Assembly: GCA_902783935.1 (NCBI GenBank) | Contig: CACZTA010000366.1 | Span: 1-7,395 of the forward strand | DNA length: 7,395 nt | Direction: 5' to 3' | Source: an uncultured Lachnospiraceae bacterium | GTDB lineage: Bacteria > Bacillota > Clostridia > Lachnospirales > Lachnospiraceae | Shown here: positions 1-5,384 of the stretch, piece after piece | How positions within the stretch are numbered: position 1 is the first letter of the stretch | How the letters are laid out: each line of letters starts with the position of its first letter | Notes under the pieces: model-generated | What the model was told of the DNA's origin: nothing | The model's database searches: none | Seen by the model: the letters and a program-made list of their open reading frames with translations, nothing else | Made by a program: the position numbers and the translations under genes

Positions 1-32
1 GGGGGGCATGGAAGCGCAATGAAGGTTGGGAA

Positions 33-1178
33 ATGTATAACATAACGAATGAAGCAGAAGAGAAAAAGGTTGAGTATATCGAGCTGATCTACGACCTTAT
101 ATTTGTCTATATTATAGGGCGGAACAATTCGCTGCTTCACAGCTTTTCGGGGGGATTTGTCACACCGGCAGCTTTTACGGCCTACGTCATGACGACCCTG
201 GCAGCCATTCAGATCTGGACATATTCGACATATTATATAAACATCTTCGGCAGGCACGGCATCCGGGATCATGTGTTTCTTTTTATCAACATGTTTCTGC
301 TGTATTTTGTCGGAGAGGGCACGCGGACAAACTGGCAGGGCTACCACGCACAGTATCATGTTTCCTGGGCACTGATCCTGATTAATATCGGCGTGCAGTA
401 TCTGATTGAACTGGGAAACCGGAAAAATGAGGAACAGAACCGGATACATATCATCCGCATGGCGATGATTCTGTTTCTTGAAGCAGCCATTGTCCTGGCG
501 GATATTCCGGTGTTCAGGGCTTCCGGGACAACATGGCTCTCGTTTGCCGGGATTATATTCGGCATGTGTGCTGTTCTTACAGTCGGTCAGAGAGACAGTG
601 AAGAATTAGTGGATTTCCCGCACCTCTCGGAACGTGCTATGCTGTATGTAGTCTTTACATTCGGTGAGATGATCATCGTGATCGCGTCATATTTTGAAGG
701 TGTATTTTCACTTCGCAGCACATATTTTGCATTGATGGCTTTCCTGATTGTGGTGGGCTTGTTTCTCAGCTACGGGATCTTTTACGATCACATTATCAAC
801 AGGGAAAAGAAAACCAGCGGGCGGGGATATATGACGCTGCATGTTTTTATAATATTTGCCATGAACAATATTACGAACGGGCTGGAGTTTATGCAGGAGG
901 AAAAAATCAGCCTTATGCCGAAGATCCTGTTTTTGATCTGCTCCTTTGTGCTGTTCTTCGGTTTCATTTTTGTTATGGGTTACCGGTATGCTAAAACCCG
1001 TTGTTTCGACTATAACCGGCTCTGCCTCAGGGCGGCGGGAACCGGTGCGGTATTTGTAGCGCTGATGCTCCTGCTCCGTAATGAGATGATGGCCAATATC
1101 GCATTAACCGTTGTGTTTGTATTCGGCATGTTTGCAATGATCTGCAGATATGGAAAGAGGATAGAACAATCTGACTGA
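33..1178 (+). CDS. LtrA-family multi-pass membrane protein
   Basis: This is a 381-residue, very hydrophobic protein resembling the low temperature requirement A (LtrA) family, whose biochemical role is not established. The family's N-terminal signature appears at residues 13-28 (VEYIELIYDLIFVYII). A second typical block lies at about 197-217, where HLSER is followed by a membrane segment containing FTFGE. A third LtrA-like patch, YGIFYDHIINREKK, is near 247-260. By hydropathy I count roughly ten to twelve membrane segments, from about residue 16 to 371, and the length is normal for the family. The ATG at 33 is preceded by AAGG at 22-25, seven bases away, a modest ribosome binding site. The reading frame stays open to the left edge of the window, so an upstream start cannot be excluded. 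It is followed after 24 nt by the ABM-like gene and is probably cotranscribed with it. The family call is fairly secure; the function is unknown. Confidence 0.8.
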   Translation: MYNITNEAEEKKVEYIELIYDLIFVYIIGRNNSLLHSFSGGFVTPAAFTAYVMTTLAAIQIWTYSTYYINIFGRHGIRDHVFLFINMFLLYFVGEGTRTNWQGYHAQYHVSWALILINIGVQYLIELGNRKNEEQNRIHIIRMAMILFLEAAIVLADIPVFRASGTTWLSFAGIIFGMCAVLTVGQRDSEELVDFPHLSERAMLYVVFTFGEMIIVIASYFEGVFSLRSTYFALMAFLIVVGLFLSYGIFYDHIINREKKTSGRGYMTLHVFIIFAMNNITNGLEFMQEEKISLMPKILFLICSFVLFFGFIFVMGYRYAKTRCFDYNRLCLRAAGTGAVFVALMLLLRNEMMANIALTVVFVFGMFAMICRYGKRIEQSD

Positions 1179-1202
1179 TTTTTTTAAAGGAAGGGGAAAA
1201 AC

Positions 1203-1484
1203 ATGATCGTGCTGAATGTCACTTACAAATGTAAGCCCGGAATGAGAGAAGAGTTTTTGAAAATGATTATGGCAGAAGGAATTGACATCGCCTGCCGCGC
1301 GGAAGCGGGGAATATAAAATATGATTATTATATTCCTTATGAAGAAAGTGATGAGCTGCTTCTCGTTGAGAAGTGGATTGATGCTGATGCGCTTGCCGAA
1401 CATGGTAAACAGCCGCATTACATCAGGCTGGGGGAACTGAAGTCAGAGTATGTGTCAGACACGACCGTCGAAAAGTATGAATGA
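1203..1484 (+). CDS. ABM-domain protein, putative quinol monooxygenase (YgiN-like)
   Basis: This 93-residue protein fits the single-domain antibiotic biosynthesis monooxygenase (ABM) fold, a dimeric ferredoxin-like alpha/beta barrel. It starts with a beta strand (MIVLNVTYKCKPG), then a helix (residues 14-33), then the family's central strand pair AGNIKYDYYIP and DELLLVEKWIDADAL. The usual helix with a histidine follows (AEHGKQPHYIRL, His67 and His72). Characterised relatives include YgiN-type quinol monooxygenases and heme-degrading IsdG-type enzymes. Many members have no known substrate, so enzymatic activity here is inferred. The start is supported by a purine-rich site at 1187-1196 (AAGGAAGGGG), six bases before the ATG. 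The gene lies 24 nt after the LtrA-like gene and 68 nt before the XRE regulator, all on one strand, which suggests an operon. Confidence 0.8.
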   Translation: MIVLNVTYKCKPGMREEFLKMIMAEGIDIACRAEAGNIKYDYYIPYEESDELLLVEKWIDADALAEHGKQPHYIRLGELKSEYVSDTTVEKYE

Positions 1485-1538
1485 AAGAGCAACAGCCAGT
1501 TGCGTGCATGACAGATATCTCCGTAGTAAAATCAGATT

Positions 1539-1546
1539 AAGGAGGT
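1539..1546 (+). promoter_or_regulatory. ribosome binding site of the XRE/zinc-ribbon gene
   Basis: AAGGAGGT is a full-strength Shine-Dalgarno sequence ending six bases before the ATG at 1553. It is much stronger than the site of the LtrA-like gene. The regulator may therefore be translated efficiently even if the operon transcript is rare. I see no convincing promoter between 1485 and 1538. Confidence 0.85.
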
Positions 1547-1552
1547 ATTCGC

Positions 1553-2317
1553 ATGAGCACAAAAGATGTTTTACATGAACTCAGAATAAAGAACGGACTG
1601 TCGCAGGATGATCTGGCTGAAAAGGTTTTCGTGACCAGGCAGGCAGTGTCTCGATGGGAAAACGGTGATACAGTACCGAATACCGAGACACTGAAACTGC
1701 TCTCAAAGCTTTTCGATGTTTCCATCAATACGCTGCTCGGATCGCCCCGCGAACTGATCTGCCAGTGCTGCGGAATGCCGCTTGAGGATTCGATTATCGG
1801 CAGGAATAAAGACGGGACCCTCAATGAGGATTACTGCCAGTGGTGTTATGCCGACGGCACTTATACGTACAGTGATATGGATGACCTCATCGATGTCTGT
1901 GTCGGCCACATGGTTAATGAGCATTTCTCGGAAGAGGATGCCCGCGCTTATATGAAAATGCGGCTGCCTGAACTCGATTACTGGAAAAGGTACAAAGAAC
2001 TCAGTGACGACGGACAGTTTGAGGCATTCAAGAAGCAGCTTATAGACGAGATTAACGAACTTCATATAGAAGGACTGCCTGTGGTGGAGAAGCTGAATGC
2101 CCTTGTCGGACGCTATGTCAATCTTGAATACCGCCTCCCAGGCGGCCTGAAGGCAAAATTTCTGGATGACCGGACGACCTATCTGGGAACGCAGCTGGAA
2201 TCCGGATTCGGAGGGGACCGCTGTTTCGGAGTCCTCGCAAACATGGATTTTATCCTGATCGCTACATATGAAAAAGAGGGCGCTAATCCGGAACTGGTTC
2301 TCTATAAAAAGAGATAA
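1553..2317 (+). CDS. XRE-family regulator with zinc ribbon and extra C-terminal domain
   Basis: This 254-residue protein has three parts. Residues 6-62 form a Cro/CI-type (XRE) helix-turn-helix, with the clear core GLSQDDLAEKVFVTRQAVSR followed by WENGDTVPNTETL and DVSINTLLG. Residues 69-104 match the putative zinc ribbon family Zn_ribbon_2. CQCCGMPLED supplies C70, C72 and C73, and DYCQWCYADGTY supplies C95 and C98, giving two C-x2-C pairs likely to bind zinc. The helical stretch after it (about 105-150, ending PELDYWKRY) also recurs in that family. Residues from about 170 to 254 form an acidic/aromatic tail of mixed strand character that I cannot assign. The fusion suggests a transcription factor whose metal- or thiol-sensitive domain controls DNA binding; this is inference. 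The start is fixed by AAGGAGGT. It probably regulates the two genes upstream or itself, though no operator is proven. Its stop codon abuts the stop of the opposing HRDC gene. Confidence 0.85.
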   Translation: MSTKDVLHELRIKNGLSQDDLAEKVFVTRQAVSRWENGDTVPNTETLKLLSKLFDVSINTLLGSPRELICQCCGMPLEDSIIGRNKDGTLNEDYCQWCYADGTYTYSDMDDLIDVCVGHMVNEHFSEEDARAYMKMRLPELDYWKRYKELSDDGQFEAFKKQLIDEINELHIEGLPVVEKLNALVGRYVNLEYRLPGGLKAKFLDDRTTYLGTQLESGFGGDRCFGVLANMDFILIATYEKEGANPELVLYKKR

Positions 2318-2322
2318 TTATC
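2313..2322. other. palindromic convergent stop-codon junction
   Basis: GATAATTATC is a perfect 10-bp palindrome. It contains the TAA stop of the plus-strand regulator (2315-2317) and the TAA stop of the minus-strand HRDC gene (2318-2320), with no base between them. No intrinsic terminator is visible on either side: the nearest stems are 4-5 bp and lack a following U-tract. The two transcripts therefore probably overlap at their 3' ends. Confidence 0.85.
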
Positions 2323-2743
2323 CTGCCGGACACGCCGCCTGCCTGATCACTGCAAGAAGCTGTTCCCCGTAAGAAGCGGAATTTTTCTCTCCGATCCCGT
2401 GGACTTCTTTCAGTTCTTCGATTGTGCGGGGCTCGCGGAGCGCCATCTCATAGAGCGCCCGGTTTGAACAGATCACATAAGGCGGAACGGACGCCTGACG
2501 GGCGAGATTAGTGCGAAGCTGCTGCAGGGACAGAAAAAGGTCACGGGAGGGTCCCTCCTCCAGGCAGGCGCAGTAGGCCTCTGCCGTCATGGGCGGATTT
2601 CGGAAAGCATTTCGCAGATCCAGCTGTTTCCTGAGGGCGGATTCGATTTCTTCCCACCTGCGGCCGCAGCAGACGGCGTACATGTCGGAGAGACAGGTTT
2701 CAAGAAGCGCAAAGAGATTGGAACGGAATTCTGTAAGCGTCAT
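2318..2743 (-). CDS. stand-alone HRDC-domain protein
   Basis: From the preferred ATG this encodes 141 residues. Residues 69-134 are an HRDC domain (helicase and RNase D C-terminal), a small helical nucleic-acid-binding module usually found at the end of RecQ helicases and RNase D. The signature is visible: LFLSLQQLRTNLARQASVPP, then YVICSNRALYEMA, then a hairpin-like LKEVHGIGEKNSASYGEQLL with Gly116 and Gly118. No helicase or nuclease motif is present. Residues 1-65 are helical, contain a Cys-Cys pair (YAVCCGRRWEE), and are not recognised. The frame could begin with GTG at 2749, but that GTG is part of the Shine-Dalgarno GAGGTG, so ATG at 2743 is favoured. The gene has its own promoter and no downstream terminator. 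It may act as a DNA or RNA binding accessory protein; this is inferred from the domain alone. A decayed RecQ tail is possible, but the intact control signals argue for a working gene. Confidence 0.8.
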   Translation of the reverse strand: MTLTEFRSNLFALLETCLSDMYAVCCGRRWEEIESALRKQLDLRNAFRNPPMTAEAYCACLEEGPSRDLFLSLQQLRTNLARQASVPPYVICSNRALYEMALREPRTIEELKEVHGIGEKNSASYGEQLLAVIRQAACPAG

Positions 2744-2746
2744 AGG

Positions 2747-2752
2747 CACCTC
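2747..2752 (-). promoter_or_regulatory. Shine-Dalgarno that decides the HRDC gene start
   Basis: On the minus strand the sequence reads GAGGTGCCTATG. GAGG lies five bases before the ATG at 2743. The alternative GTG start at 2749-2747 would overlap its own ribosome binding site and has no other purine-rich site upstream (the preceding bases are ATCCCAGC). The ATG is therefore the more credible start. Confidence 0.7.
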
Positions 2753-2769
2753 GCTGGGATAGTAGTAGA

Positions 2770-2796
2770 AAGGAGCTGCTCTTTAAGCAGCGGGAC
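2770..2796 (-). other. short hairpin in the HRDC 5' leader
   Basis: On the minus strand, GCTGCT, a five-base loop (TAAAG) and AGCAGC can form a 6-bp stem. It lies in the roughly 60-nt leader between the predicted transcription start near 2805 and the ATG at 2743. There is no U-tract, so it is not a terminator. It could protect the 5' end or influence translation. It is too small to assign a regulatory role with confidence. Confidence 0.35.
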
Positions 2797-2811
2797 AGAA
2801 GTGTTTTCTTC

Positions 2812-2841
2812 ATGATAGACGTCCCCGGGAAAAAATGTCAA
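2812..2841 (-). promoter_or_regulatory. sigma-A-type promoter of the HRDC gene
   Basis: On the minus strand a perfect -35 box TTGACA (2841-2836) is followed after 18 bases by TATCAT (2817-2812), five of six matches to the -10 consensus. Transcription would start near 2805. This is one of the best promoter matches in the window and shows the HRDC gene is not simply read through from htrA, whose terminator lies just upstream. The -35 box is also the first half of a short dyad, TGTCA-A-TGACA (2836-2846 on the plus strand), a possible operator. Confidence 0.7.
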
Positions 2842-2869
2842 TGACACGTTTTACCGCTTCTGTAAACGT

Positions 2870-2919
2870 AAAAAAGAACTGCTCATCATCTCCGTCGAAA
2901 TGATGAGCAGTTCTTTTTT
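2870..2919 (-). terminator. bidirectional intrinsic terminator after htrA
   Basis: A perfect 19-bp stem pairs 2871-2889 with 2900-2918, enclosing a ten-base loop. The core is AAGAACTGCTCATCAT against ATGATGAGCAGTTCTT. On the minus strand, six T residues (2875-2870) follow the htrA stop by about 70 bases, the expected place for its terminator. The plus strand also ends in six T residues (2914-2919), so the element should stop transcription both ways. For the plus strand this is the first strong terminator after the XRE regulator, some 550 nt downstream and antisense to the HRDC gene. Confidence 0.92.
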
Positions 2920-2942
2920 ATTGATGTTTGTATACCAGGTAT

Positions 2943-4235
2943 TTATGCGGCCTGCTTCTGTTCAGCATCATCCGTGCTTCCGAATGTCACGGTCAGTGTG
3001 CCTTCCTTGAAAGTGGACTCACCGCCGAATACATCTCTTGACTCACGCATGACGGTCACTTCCGCAGTATCGCCGGAGGAAAGCTCTCCGAGAAGGGCAA
3101 TCAGATCCTCAGTCGTTTCTACAGTTTCACCGTTGAATCCGGTGATAATATCGCCGGCGAGGATGCCTGCTTCCTGAGCGGCGGAATTGTCATCGACCCA
3201 TACCACCTGGACACCGAGAGGTGCATTATGTCTGTCTGCTTCTGCCTGTGAGAGCGTCTTGCATCTGATGCCGAGCTTCACACCGCCTTCGGAACCGCTG
3301 GATTCTTCTGCATCGTCCGGGTTTTTGCCGTTTGCGAGGTCGGTCAGGATCGGCTGGGCTTTGTCAATGGAGATTGCGTAGCCGACGCCTTCTACCGCTG
3401 TGTCAGAATACTTTGCGGAATTGATGCCGATCAGCTCGCCTTTCATATTCAGAAGCGCTCCGCCCGAGTTTCCGGGGTTGATGGAGGCGTCTGTCTGGAG
3501 AATGCCGTCCTGTTCCTCGATCTCGCCTGTGGATTCATCGCGGGTGCGGATAAAGCGGTCTTTTGCACTGACAATACCCTTTGAGACGGACTGGCCGTAG
3601 CCGAGTGCATTGCCGATGGCGAGGACTTCCTCACCGACCCGGAGCTCATCGGAGCTGCCGATCTTGATTACTTTTACCGCATCGATCGTGCTCTGCTCCA
3701 TGTCGCTTTTCATGACGCGGATGATCGCCAGGTCATTCGTCGTGTCGCTGCCTACGATTTCAGCAGGAGCGGTTGTCTCATCGATGAACGTCGCCGACAG
3801 TTCTGTGGCGCCGCTCACAACATGCGCGTTGGTGGCGATGAGGTAGCTGGTGTCGTTCTCAGCTACGATCTCGCCGGAACCGGCGCTCACTTCTTCATAG
3901 CTGCCCTGGTTGCCGTAATAGTTTCCGAACGGGTTATTCCATCCCCCGCCGAACATGCCGCCGAAGATATCGAAGTTGCCGTAGTAGCCGTCAAAATAGT
4001 CCTGTACGTTTTTGACGGAGGTGTTTGTGATGGCAACCATGGAAGGCATGCACATTTCCGCGATATCGGCGTAGGACATCGCCTGGCCGTCTGTTTCTGA
4101 AGAGAGCTTTTCCGCACCGAGCGTCCATGCATTATCCTGTGATGTGACTTCAGCGTGGGCGGTCAGGCCGGCGCCTGCCAGTCCCAGAAGCGCGGCTGTT
4201 GAGAGAGTCAGACCATACATTTTCAATTTATTCAT
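2943..4235 (-). CDS. htrA: HtrA/DegP-like exported serine protease with one PDZ domain
   Basis: This is a 430-residue trypsin-like protease of family S1C that degrades misfolded proteins outside the cytoplasmic membrane. Residues 1-28 are an export signal: Lys3/Lys5, a hydrophobic core from about 9 to 23, then AHA|E, a good signal peptidase I site. Many Gram-positive HtrA proteins keep an uncleaved anchor instead, so this one may be released or held at the wall. The catalytic triad is His138 (ATNAHVV), Asp168 (TTNDLAIIRV) and Ser257 (NPGNSGGALLN). Before the protease core, residues about 79-112 form an unusually Gly/Tyr/Phe/Asn-rich loop in the position of the regulatory LA loop. A linker rich in Glu and Ser (307-317) leads to a single PDZ domain at about 320-400, beginning KLGI. 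The start is fixed by AAAGGAGG (4250-4243), seven bases before the ATG. It has its own promoter and terminator, hence monocistronic, and diverges from dagK. All key residues are intact. Confidence 0.96.
   Translation of the reverse strand: MNKLKMYGLTLSTAALLGLAGAGLTAHAEVTSQDNAWTLGAEKLSSETDGQAMSYADIAEMCMPSMVAITNTSVKNVQDYFDGYYGNFDIFGGMFGGGWNNPFGNYYGNQGSYEEVSAGSGEIVAENDTSYLIATNAHVVSGATELSATFIDETTAPAEIVGSDTTNDLAIIRVMKSDMEQSTIDAVKVIKIGSSDELRVGEEVLAIGNALGYGQSVSKGIVSAKDRFIRTRDESTGEIEEQDGILQTDASINPGNSGGALLNMKGELIGINSAKYSDTAVEGVGYAISIDKAQPILTDLANGKNPDDAEESSGSEGGVKLGIRCKTLSQAEADRHNAPLGVQVVWVDDNSAAQEAGILAGDIITGFNGETVETTEDLIALLGELSSGDTAEVTVMRESRDVFGGESTFKEGTLTVTFGSTDDAEQKQAA
3988..4018. repeat. 9-bp inverted repeat inside htrA
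   Basis: CCGTCAAAA (3988-3996) and TTTTGACGG (4010-4018) are perfect complements separated by 13 bases. They lie in the coding sequence for residues around 73-83 of HtrA, at the entry to the aromatic/glycine-rich loop. The element lacks a U-tract after the stem on either strand, so it does not look like a terminator. It may be coincidence, since repeated GTC-AAA and TTT-GAC codons produce it. Confidence 0.4.
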
Positions 4236-4302
4236 AACAAATCCTCCTTTGTCTTATGGAAATAGCCTGTATTTGATGACCGGTCTGTCCGATCTCTTAT
4301 GG

Positions 4303-4330
4303 CTTTCATTTTGGACGCGAATTATGAAAG
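4303..4330. repeat. inverted repeat around the htrA -10 region
   Basis: CTTTCAT (4303-4309) and ATGAAAG (4324-4330) form a 7-bp inverted repeat with a 14-base spacer. It covers the proposed htrA -10 box (4326-4321) and the predicted start near 4314, a suitable place for a repressor. It does not match the CIRCE or CtsR operators of heat-shock genes. The function is inference from position only. Confidence 0.4.
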
Positions 4331-4349
4331 AATTGTGATTTGATGTTGA
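4321..4349 (-). promoter_or_regulatory. probable promoter of htrA
   Basis: On the minus strand TCAACA (4349-4344, four of six matches) is separated by 17 bases from CATAAT (4326-4321, five of six). The -35 box is weak, as expected for a promoter that depends on an activator. The predicted leader is about 80 nt. The 8-base direct repeat TCTTATGG occurs in it twice on the plus strand (4252-4259 and 4295-4302), with unknown meaning. Confidence 0.5.
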
Positions 4350-4364
4350 AAAAAATATGTGTCC

Positions 4365-4376
4365 CGGAAATTTCCG
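4365..4376. promoter_or_regulatory. perfect 12-bp palindrome between divergent promoters
   Basis: CGGAAATTTCCG is a perfect palindrome. It lies exactly 15 bases from the proposed htrA -35 box (which ends at 4349) and 15 bases from the dagK -35 box (which begins at 4392). This symmetric placement suggests a binding site for a dimeric regulator acting on both promoters. I do not recognise the motif as a known operator. Confidence 0.5.
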
Positions 4377-4391
4377 CCGAAATGGAACTGC

Positions 4392-4420
4392 TTGCCATGA
4401 GAAAAAGGCTGGTGTATGAT
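4392..4420 (+). promoter_or_regulatory. sigma-A-type promoter of dagK-glnN
   Basis: TTGCCA (4392-4397, five of six matches) and TATGAT (4415-4420, five of six) are spaced by the ideal 17 bases. Transcription would start near 4427, giving a leader of about 30-40 nt. That leader contains a small hairpin, TTCTC-TTT-GAGAA (4436-4448), just before the ribosome binding site. No separate promoter is apparent before glnN, so this one probably serves both genes. Confidence 0.72.
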
Positions 4421-4451
4421 TAACGCTGAATATCATTCTCTTTGAGAAACT

Positions 4452-4457
4452 GAAGGG
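4452..4457 (+). promoter_or_regulatory. ribosome binding site that decides the dagK start
   Basis: GAAGGG directly touches the first ATG at 4458, leaving no spacer, but stands nine bases before the second in-frame ATG at 4467. Ribosomes need a spacer, so 4467 is the more likely start. The resulting protein begins MKTNRILLLYNPKAGKG, the usual length of lead-in for this family. Confidence 0.65.
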
Positions 4458-4466
4458 ATGGCTGAC

Positions 4467-5384
4467 ATGAAGACGAACCGTATTCTGCTGTTATACAATC
4501 CGAAAGCCGGCAAAGGCCTGTTTCTGCAGTCCCTGCCGAGTGTCATTGACCTGTTTACGAAAGCCGGGTTTGCTGTAGAAGTTTACCCGACGCAGGCGTC
4601 GGGTGATGCAGTCAGGAAGATTATGAATCTCGAGGACGACTACTATATGATTGTTCCCGCGGGGGGAGACGGGACGCTCGATGAAGTCGTAACCGGACTC
4701 CTTAAGAGCGGAAAAGATATACCGCTCGGCTATATTCCGGTCGGTTCCACGAACGATTATGCGTCGAGTCTCGGCCTCCCGATCAATGTCCTGGAGGCGA
4801 CCGGGAATATCCTGACCGGTGTTCCCAGAGGTGTGGATGCGGGTATTGTGAACGGGGATCACATGTTTATCTATGTGGCTGCGTTCGGCGCCTTCACGGA
4901 TGTTGCTTACAAGACCAACCAGGATATGAAAAATGCACTCGGTCATGTCGCCTACCTGATCGAAGGAGCCAGGCGGCTTGGGGATCTGAAGTCTTATATG
5001 ATGAGGGTCACGACAGAAGATTCGGTGTTCCAGCAGGACTATATATTCGGTATGATCACCAATTCCACATCCGTCGGCGGAATCAAGCACATCACGGGAA
5101 GAGATGTCGAGCTGGATGACGGCCTGTTTGAGGTGACGCTCGTCCACAACCCGAAAAATATACTGGAAATGCAGGAGATCGTCGGATCCCTCCTGACGGG
5201 AAACCATGACACGGACCTGATAGACTTTTTTCATGCGGACAAACTGGAGATATCAGCCATGCACGAGATCCCGTGGACGTTTGACGGCGAGTACGGAGGC
5301 GCATTTTCCACCGTCCGCATAGAGAATAAGAAGCAGTCAGTCAGGATGATTCTGGATGGGAACAGGGGAAGGAGGCTCAGATGA
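4467..5384 (+). CDS. diacylglycerol kinase-family lipid kinase (DgkB/YegS type)
   Basis: The protein has 305 residues from the preferred ATG, or 308 from ATG 4458. It belongs to the soluble lipid kinase family that includes DgkB, YegS and BmrU, which transfers phosphate from ATP to diacylglycerol or a related lipid at the inner membrane face. The nucleotide-binding N-terminal domain shows NPKAGKG (11-17), the hallmark GGDGTLDEVVTGL (66-78) and PVGSTNDYASSLGLP (91-105). The C-terminal domain shows DDGLFEV (217-223) and TFDGEYGG (271-278). Glu275 is at the position expected for the catalytic base described in Staphylococcus aureus DgkB. In Gram-positive bacteria DgkB recycles diacylglycerol released during lipoteichoic acid synthesis; other members act on other lipids, so the substrate is inferred. 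The gene diverges from htrA and its TGA overlaps the glnN ATG. An unusual 20-nt near-palindrome lies at 4585-4604. The frame is intact. Confidence 0.9.
   Translation: MKTNRILLLYNPKAGKGLFLQSLPSVIDLFTKAGFAVEVYPTQASGDAVRKIMNLEDDYYMIVPAGGDGTLDEVVTGLLKSGKDIPLGYIPVGSTNDYASSLGLPINVLEATGNILTGVPRGVDAGIVNGDHMFIYVAAFGAFTDVAYKTNQDMKNALGHVAYLIEGARRLGDLKSYMMRVTTEDSVFQQDYIFGMITNSTSVGGIKHITGRDVELDDGLFEVTLVHNPKNILEMQEIVGSLLTGNHDTDLIDFFHADKLEISAMHEIPWTFDGEYGGAFSTVRIENKKQSVRMILDGNRGRRLR
4585..4604. repeat. 20-nt near-perfect palindrome inside dagK
   Basis: ACCCGACGC and GCGTCGGGT are exact complements separated by only AG. In RNA this gives an 8-bp GC-rich stem with a CAGG tetraloop, extendable by a G-U and an A-U pair. 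It encodes residues 40-46 (YPTQASG) of the kinase, about 160 nt after the predicted transcription start. It has no U-tract. It could be a roadblock, an intragenic protein site or chance. Confidence 0.5.
5371..5384 (+). promoter_or_regulatory. glnN ribosome binding site and ATGA coupling overlap
   Basis: GGAGG (5371-5375), extended upstream as AAGGAGG, stands five bases before ATG 5381. The ATGA at 5381-5384 contains both the glnN start and the dagK stop. This is the classic arrangement for translational coupling, and it supports the start at 5381 over the next in-frame ATG at 5393. Confidence 0.85.

Noticed and set aside
1..22. Possible tail of an upstream gene ending in a TGA at 20-22
   Set aside because: Only six codons are visible before the stop, too few to support a gene. 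The LtrA frame is also open over the same bases.
1489..1503. GCAAC-AGCCA-GTTGC hairpin between the ABM and XRE genes as a terminator
   Set aside because: The stem is only 5 bp with no U-tract, so it should not stop transcription.
1500..1529. Possible promoter TTGCGT ... TAGTAA before the XRE gene
   Set aside because: The -10 box matches only three of six positions, too weak to call.
2301..2390. Candidate terminators at the XRE/HRDC junction (TCTCT-ATAAAA-AGAGA, and TTCC...GGAA before five T residues)
   Set aside because: The first stem is 5 bp, AT-rich and lacks a U-tract on either strand. The second has only four base pairs and an eleven-base loop.
2846..2869. ACGTTT...AAACGT inverted repeat beside the htrA terminator
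   Set aside because: The six-base arms are short, extend only with a bulge, and stand next to a far stronger hairpin. Probably chance.
3822..4132. Open frames of 80-92 codons overlapping htrA in other frames
   Set aside because: They arise from the codon bias of htrA, including the repetitive Gly/Tyr/Phe stretch, and lack domain features.
4491..5234. A 247-codon open frame antisense to dagK
   Set aside because: It lies wholly opposite a well-supported lipid kinase gene, has no recognisable domain, and follows the codon pattern of the true gene. It is a shadow.
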